Assembly (NCBI RefSeq): GCF_004376845.1
Contig: NZ_SNUW01000008.1
Location: 62,001-126,000, forward strand
Direction of reading: 5' to 3'
DNA: 64,000 nt
DNA from: Psychromonas algarum
GTDB taxonomy: Bacteria > Pseudomonadota > Gammaproteobacteria > Enterobacterales > Psychromonadaceae
In this document: one piece after another, positions 59,431 through 64,000 of the stretch
How the letters are laid out: each line of letters begins with the position of its first letter
How positions within the stretch are numbered: the first letter of the stretch is position 1
Translations under genes and position numbers: made by a program
Notes under the pieces: generated by a model
The model's database searches: none
Seen by the model: the letters and a program-made list of their open reading frames with translations, nothing else
Told to the model about the DNA's origin: nothing

Positions 59431-59925
59431 TTAATCTGTAACTCTATCTAATGTAACAAACTCTAAGTTATATGCATTTTTTTCGTCTGCTAAATACTCT
59501 TCACTCGCAACTTGCTGCCATTCACCTTGCGCTAAATAATCGGGGAATTTAGTATCACCTTTGGTTTCTAAATCAATAAAAGTTAAATACAAACGATTAG
59601 CTACTTTTAAAAAATATTCATAAATCGTCGCACCACCAATGATCATCACCTCCTCTGTACCTTCAGCCATTGCTAAAGCTTGCTCTACAGAAGTAACACA
59701 GGTGACACCTGATATGGTTAAATTTGGATCGCGTGACACAACAATATTTAAACGTCCCGGTAATGCACGACCAATAGAGTCATATGTTTTACGTCCCATG
59801 ATCACCGGCTTTCCTAAGGTTGTTTTTTTGAAATATTGTAAATCAGCCGGCAAATGCCAAGGCATTTGATTATCTAATCCGATCACTCGGTTATGTGCCA
59901 TTGCAACTATCATTGATATCTTCAT
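59431..59925 (-). CDS. folA: Dihydrofolate reductase
   Basis: A 164-residue NADPH-dependent reductase that makes tetrahydrofolate. MPWHLPADLQYFKKTT carries the active-site Asp. GKPVIMGRKTYDSIGRALPGRLNIVVSRD is the cofactor region, and MIIGGATIYEYFL follows. Length is close to the E. coli enzyme (159). The start ATG has AGG about 9 bases upstream. It lies tail to tail with apaH, a 34-base gap. Confidence 0.96.
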   Translation of the reverse strand: MKISMIVAMAHNRVIGLDNQMPWHLPADLQYFKKTTLGKPVIMGRKTYDSIGRALPGRLNIVVSRDPNLTISGVTCVTSVEQALAMAEGTEEVMIIGGATIYEYFLKVANRLYLTFIDLETKGDTKFPDYLAQGEWQQVASEEYLADEKNAYNLEFVTLDRVTD

Positions 59926-60019
59926 TTTTTAACCTATTACTAATTACTATTAACGCTAAGTTTATCAATTAAGTTTTTAATTTCATCTATTTAATTACAT
60001 ATAAAATTTTAGAGATATT

Positions 60020-60103
60020 ATGTTAAGGTCTATATTGATAGTAGTTATATTAAGTCTGTGGTTATTATCATTAATCATGTCGTTTTATTTATCTTATTCA
60101 TAG
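60020..60103 (+). CDS. Putative 27-residue membrane peptide upstream of the DUF2333 gene
   Basis: A short ATG-to-TAG frame. The peptide starts MLRSILIVVILSLWLL and continues with hydrophobic residues to its C-terminus, so nearly the whole length could be one membrane helix. AGAG lies 5-6 bases before the ATG. The stop codon overlaps the ribosome site (TAGGGA) of the next gene, which begins 10 bases later, suggesting translational coupling. Small size means chance is possible. I recognise no family. Confidence 0.4.
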   Translation: MLRSILIVVILSLWLLSLIMSFYLSYS

Positions 60104-60113
60104 GGAATACATC

Positions 60114-61103
60114 ATGTCCATTTCAATTAAAAAAAGCATTTTTTATATGCTTTTAATCATTTCCTTTCTGTTATGGCTTGTTTCTCTTTGGTGGGGATGG
60201 ATGCCATCAAGTTATGATGTGAAAACACGTACACAAGAAGTTGCTACAGCAGCAAATCAAAAGATAGTACCAGGTTATACAACCACGACGACATTAATCG
60301 ATCTGACTGATTGGCTAATCAATAAACCAGGTGGGTTCCTATCTAATGATATAACACCACCGGGCATCATTATGGATAATATGCCAGCGTTTGAATATGG
60401 TGTATTAGAACAAGTACGTGATTTAGCATTGGTTATGCGTTTGGATTTCAGTCGTTCTCAATCACAATCAACCGGTGATAAAGATTTAGAAATCGCACAA
60501 ACCAAAGTTAACATTTCCCATAAAAGTTGGGCATTACCAAGCTCGGAAAAAGAATATGCCGATGCAATCAAAGCTTTTTCTCGTTACCGTGATCGTTTAG
60601 AAAAAACAGATGATACAGGCTCACAGTTTTATACTCGAGCAGATAATTTAAGTGATTGGTTACGTGAAGTTGAAAAGCGTTTAGGTTCTATTTCTCATCG
60701 TTTAAGTGCAAGTGTTGGCCACGAAGGGTACGATCTTACTCTGGCAGGTGATCCAGAAGCGAAACAATCCACAGAAACAGCTAAAGAGTTAGCAGTTAAA
60801 ACAGACTGGATTGAAATAGATAACGTATTTTACGAAAGCCGAGGGGCAACTTGGGCTATCCTACAATTATTAAAAGCAGTAGAAGTTGATTTTGCTGATG
60901 TACTTAAAAAGAAAAATGCACAGATCAGTTTAAAACAAATTATCCGAGATTTAGAATCAACACAGCAAGCAGTTTGGAGCCCAATGGTGTTAAATGGCAG
61001 TGGCTTTGGTTTCTTAGCAAACCACTCACTCGTGATGGCTAACTATGTTTCTCGAGCAAATGCAGCTGTTATTGATTTAAGACGTTTATTAGAGCAAGGT
61101 TAA
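60114..61103 (+). CDS. DUF2333-family inner-membrane protein
   Basis: A 329-residue protein with one N-terminal membrane segment (about residues 9-29, then WWGWMPSSYDV) and a long soluble part. The segment GYTTTTTLIDLTDWLINKPGGFLSNDITPPGIIMDNMP is the DUF2333 hallmark, and DWIEIDNVFYESRGATWAILQLLKAVEVDF is also conserved. Topology suggests a periplasmic domain. Function unknown. It ends near a hairpin at 61163. Confidence 0.85.
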   Translation: MSISIKKSIFYMLLIISFLLWLVSLWWGWMPSSYDVKTRTQEVATAANQKIVPGYTTTTTLIDLTDWLINKPGGFLSNDITPPGIIMDNMPAFEYGVLEQVRDLALVMRLDFSRSQSQSTGDKDLEIAQTKVNISHKSWALPSSEKEYADAIKAFSRYRDRLEKTDDTGSQFYTRADNLSDWLREVEKRLGSISHRLSASVGHEGYDLTLAGDPEAKQSTETAKELAVKTDWIEIDNVFYESRGATWAILQLLKAVEVDFADVLKKKNAQISLKQIIRDLESTQQAVWSPMVLNGSGFGFLANHSLVMANYVSRANAAVIDLRRLLEQG

Positions 61104-61162
61104 AATAACCTTATCACTTATCTCAAAGTTGCTACAATTAAGTAACAAAAGTGTATCGCTGA

Positions 61163-61195
61163 CTTCGTTATTAATAGAACCAATTAATAACGGAG
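61163..61195 (+). terminator. Hairpin after the DUF2333 gene
   Basis: A 13-pair stem (61163-61175 with 61183-61195, one wobble pair) with a seven-base loop, 60 bases after the stop. It is followed by TTATTTATCTT, a weak U tract. Confidence 0.5.
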
Positions 61196-61306
61196 TTATT
61201 TATCTTAACTAATTCAAAGTTCAAAGTGTTATTAATAAATTGTAGAGTAAAAATATTAAACTCATCCCCCACCAGCATATAAAAGCACTTTGCTTATTAT
61301 TTAAAT

Positions 61307-62338
61307 CTATATCTCTTTAAAGTCTAATAACTCACGTAATTTTAATGGTAAATATTGCCTTGCTTTTATCGTGATGACTGATTCATTTTGTTGCCAAAAC
61401 ACACCTAAATAAATGATAAATAACCCCAATAGTGTCAATGCGATAGGAAATAACCAACTATCTTGAAATATACTTGATGCTAAATAACCTATATAAATTG
61501 AGCAGCCTATTGCCCCAAATATAACAAAGACTCTCCTAACGATAATCACTCCCACAAAAATCATTAATAGATTAATAACAAAGTAAATAAATTTCGATAA
61601 TTCACTGTCTGAAGACTGTAATGAAATCCCTCCCCAAAAAGCAATAACACCAAAAAGATACATCCAAAAGGAATAATCGCCTTTATGATGTGAGCGAATA
61701 TCAATGCAAGCAGCAAGAACAATCATCAGTAGCCCTGAATATATGGAAACTAATTTTCTTAACTCCCAACTATCATCGCCTCCATTGAGCATAACCGTAA
61801 CATCCATACTTAAATACCACAGCGTCACAGTAATAGGCATTATTAAGAATGGATATTTATACTTCCAAGCAATAATAGCCCCCACAACAAGTGTACCCAG
61901 TTCCATATAAAGCCAATGCCACTTTATAGTTCGATGATATTCACGATAGACACTCTCATCAGGCCAAATACCTAATGCATGTTGAAGACCATAAATAGCT
62001 AAAGGCGTTAAAGCAATAACAAAAGCTCCGGAGATCCCTGCTGGAATAGACAAGCCTTTAGATTGAAAGATGTTAGTTAATTTAAGCCCAATCAAAGCAT
62101 ATAATAAGCAAAGAAACACAATCCCTTTCCCACCAAAAGACTCCCAACCTACATTCATGAAAAGTGTCATGGCAGCAATAGCAATCATGCCCCCCATGTA
62201 ATAAAACATGAGTGTTAATCCAAATTTAGAATGTGTACTGGATTGTTTTTTTAGAAAATTAATTAGTTTTTCCGACTGTTCAAGTGACAAAATATTTTCA
62301 CTAACAGCCTTATCAAGATCTTTTTTTGTAAGGTTCAA
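61307..62338 (-). CDS. DUF2157-like multi-spanning membrane protein
   Basis: A 343-residue protein. A short cytosolic N-terminal helix-turn-helix-like part (LTKKDLDKAVSENILSLEQSEKLINFLKKQ, about residues 3-32) resembles the start of DUF2157 proteins. It is followed by nine or ten hydrophobic segments to about residue 320 and a basic C-terminus. No transport or enzyme motif is recognised. It is monocistronic, next to a decayed insertion sequence. Confidence 0.6.
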   Translation of the reverse strand: MNLTKKDLDKAVSENILSLEQSEKLINFLKKQSSTHSKFGLTLMFYYMGGMIAIAAMTLFMNVGWESFGGKGIVFLCLLYALIGLKLTNIFQSKGLSIPAGISGAFVIALTPLAIYGLQHALGIWPDESVYREYHRTIKWHWLYMELGTLVVGAIIAWKYKYPFLIMPITVTLWYLSMDVTVMLNGGDDSWELRKLVSIYSGLLMIVLAACIDIRSHHKGDYSFWMYLFGVIAFWGGISLQSSDSELSKFIYFVINLLMIFVGVIIVRRVFVIFGAIGCSIYIGYLASSIFQDSWLFPIALTLLGLFIIYLGVFWQQNESVITIKARQYLPLKLRELLDFKEI

Positions 62339-62469
62339 TTGGTGAGACTCCTTTGATAATGAGCATCGACTAAAACCACCGGATTTAAGAAACTAATAAA
62401 GAGCATGATTACAGCTATATCTATTTTTAATTATAAAACGTTAATGCTCTCTTTTGATAAATCAGTATA

Positions 62470-63568
62470 TATACCCGTGATCAATGAAGGTGCTTGATTT
62501 TTAGTTCAATGAGGATCATGCTAGCTCAATACAAAAAATTAACCTAACTTCTGAGCAAAAGCATAAATTAATGCAGTGCACCACGAAACTCGTGATAAGT
62601 GAGTTTGCGACCGTATTAAAGCAATTATTCACCATTCAAATGGATGGTCTACTCGTCAGATTGCTGAAGTGCTACTCATTCATGAAACAAGTGTTAATCG
62701 TCACATCAATGAATATCTTACGACGGGCAAATTAAAGCCTGAAAATGGTGGCTCTCACGGTTATTTATCTGTTGCTCAAACAGAAGATTTAATACGTCAC
62801 CTATCTAATAATACTTATCGACATTCTTACCAAATCATTGATTACTTTTTTGATACGTGGAAGATCTCATTCAGTATTTCTGGATTGAATAAATGGTTAC
62901 ATCAACACAAATTTAGTTATAAATATCCAAAAGATGTACCCCATAAATTTGATCCAGAGAAACAAGTTCAATTTATCGAGTATTACAAACAACTCAAAGC
63001 TACCACAGGTAAATCGCCTATTTTATTTATGAACGCAATGCATCCAACTCAAGCGACTAAAGTAACATGCGGGTGGATCCAAACTGGCCATGATAAAAGT
63101 ATTGAGACAACAGGTAGTCGAACGCGATTAAATATTATTGGCGCCATTAATTTGAGCCAGATTGGCTCGGCTATTGTTAAACGTTATGAAAAAGTAAATA
63201 GTGAATATATCAATATTTTCTTAGAAGAATTGAGGGCACACCATCCACCGAATCTGAGTGTTCATTTGATACTCGATAGCGCGGCTTATCATCGTTCAAA
63301 TACAGGAAAGAACAAAACGAAAGAGCTTAATATTCAGCTTCATTATTTACCGCCATACAGCCCCAATTTAAATCCAATAGAGCGGCTTTGGAAGGTGATG
63401 AATTAGCATGTAAGAAATAATAAAGATTTTTCTACTGCCCAAGAGTTTCGAGAGCACATAGATCAATTTTTTGAAAGTAAACTTCCTGAAATAGGAGATT
63501 CATTATCGAGTCGAATTAATGACAACTTTCAAAAGCTAACGCCTGTATCTTGAAGTGGGATGTGTATA
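62470..63568 (+). mobile_element. Decayed IS630-family insertion sequence
   Basis: The element carries a broken IS630-type transposase. The right end, reverse-complemented, begins TATACACATCCCACTTCAAG. At the left, TATACCCGTGATCAATGAAG begins at 62470 and matches it only partly, so the ends are approximate. IS630 elements insert at TA, and TATA is present at both proposed edges. Confidence 0.65.
62518..63553 (+). pseudogene. IS630-family transposase, inactivated
   Basis: Reading across frames recovers MLAQYKK, NLTSEQKHKL, HHETRDK, then the long frame from 62603 with GWSTRQIAEVLLIHETSVNRH (helix-turn-helix) and the DDE core. Two frameshifts lie near 62533-62541 (a run of A) and 62571-62579. 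In-frame stops are TGA at 62600-62602, where relatives have Arg, and TAG at 63404-63406, where relatives have Glu; the normal end is at 63551-63553. The first catalytic Asp (FMDA in relatives) is Asn here, codon 63032-63034. The second Asp (LILDSAAYHRS) and the Glu (NPIERLW) remain. The gene is dead. Confidence 0.88.
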
Positions 63569-63651
63569 GTTGTAAAAATAGTCGTATTGGGAAGCGTTGC
63601 TTATCCGGAATTTAGTTTATTTAATGCATTAAGCATAAACTCCTTTTTATC

Positions 63652-63712
63652 TTCATTATTCATTATTCATTATTCATTATTCATTATTCATTATTCATTA
63701 TTCATTATTCAT
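63652..63712. repeat. Tandem 7-bp repeat, eight full copies of TTCATTA
   Basis: Uninterrupted heptamers from 63652, with a ninth partial copy of five bases. The array lies about 85 bases after the dead insertion sequence and 88 bases upstream of the start of the next gene. Such arrays change copy number by slippage. The tract also opens a meaningless reading frame, not counted as a gene. Confidence 0.95.
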
Positions 63713-63799
63713 CCATATTTAAACCACAATCTTTACTTATAGTTAATACATCAAGTAAGTAAATATCTTGTTAGCCCATATACCAAAGGAGATGAAATT

Positions 63800-64000
63800 A
63801 TGAAAAAATTACCTGCATACGGTGTACTTATTTTATGCTTAGGCATTGGTTCCCCTGCTATCGCACAAACTGAGTCCTATGGTGCATCTGGTGTTTCACA
63901 AGTAGCAGAAGCTCAACTCACGCTTGAAAACATGTTAAATTTTGCTATTCAAGATGAATACCTCGCCCGTGGTGAATATCAAAAAATAATGGATAAATTT
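63800..64000 (+). CDS. Secreted protein, N-terminal part, possibly ferritin-like
   Basis: The gene runs off the window, with 67 codons visible. GGAG lies 8 bases before the ATG. A clear signal peptide (MKKLPAYGVLILCLGIGSPAIAQ, cleavage after AIA) leads to the mature sequence. The segment LTLENMLNFAIQDEYLARGEYQKIMDKF resembles the first helix of DUF2202/ferritin-like proteins, where the Glu residues bind metal. The assignment is tentative because only one helix is seen. Confidence 0.5.
   Translation, partial: MKKLPAYGVLILCLGIGSPAIAQTESYGASGVSQVAEAQLTLENMLNFAIQDEYLARGEYQKIMDKF

Noticed and set aside
63652-63712. CRISPR array
   Set aside because: The units are 7 bases, contiguous and without spacers; no cas genes are present.
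63560-63742. Open frame through the heptamer tract giving a repetitive IIHYSLF peptide
   Set aside because: The frame exists only because the 7-base repeat lacks stops. It has no ribosome site and biased, repeat-driven composition.

Overview
The window looks like ordinary chromosome from a low-GC marine gammaproteobacterium. Gene order matches Escherichia and Vibrio in several long blocks: rpmF-plsX-fabHDG-acpP-fabF-pabC-mltG-tmk-holB-tatD, rluB-yciO-rnm-trpLEGD(CF)BA-yciB, lptD-surA-pdxA-rsmA-apaH-folA, and minCDE beside ycgL. AT-rich spacers and families typical of Vibrio, Shewanella and Psychromonas (DUF2066 beside hda, DUF2069 beside an ArsC-like protein, long-form dapD) suggest a Psychromonas-like member of the Alteromonadales. 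This assignment is inference from gene content, not a database match.

Layout. Genes from 0.3 to 20.6 kb all lie on the minus strand: an orphan FAD oxidoreductase, gph, two envelope proteins, the sirtuin cobB, ihfA-pheT-pheS, a FAH-family hydrolase, then the fatty-acid/DNA-replication cluster running back to yceD-rpmF. From 20.7 to 24.2 kb are yceF, uvrB and an 840-bp AT-rich gap with an inverted pair of DnaA-box-like sites. From 24.2 to 30.3 kb are a YajG lipoprotein, a periplasmic cyclophilin, minCDE and a ycgL-mltB-ycgN-arsC-like-DUF2069 run. From 30.3 to 36.4 kb are hda, DUF2066, purMN, lrgAB and murQ. From 36.4 to 47.5 kb are galU, rluB, yciO, rnm and a complete trp operon with a readable attenuator (leader peptide with tandem Trp codons). 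From 47.6 to 52.8 kb, minus strand: an unknown protein, a membrane protein fusing a PstS-like domain to an OmpA domain, dapD, DUF2937 and djlA. From 53 to 59.9 kb is the outer-membrane/LPS assembly operon lptD-surA-pdxA-rsmA-apaH facing folA. The last 4 kb is accessory: a DUF2333 protein preceded by a tiny hydrophobic ORF, a DUF2157 membrane protein, a decayed IS630-family insertion sequence, a 7-bp tandem repeat, and the start of a secreted, possibly ferritin-like protein.

Most of the window is housekeeping DNA, and I found no complete novel defence, secretion or biosynthetic system. The items most worth a second look are the PstS/OmpA fusion with its unknown neighbour (47.6-50.0 kb), the DnaA-box pair in the uvrB-yajG gap (23.9 kb), a MITE-like repeat present in two full copies (14.1 and 25.5 kb) and possibly a terminal-repeat-only remnant (36.3 kb), the heptamer tract upstream of the last gene, and the 27-residue ORF before the DUF2333 gene.
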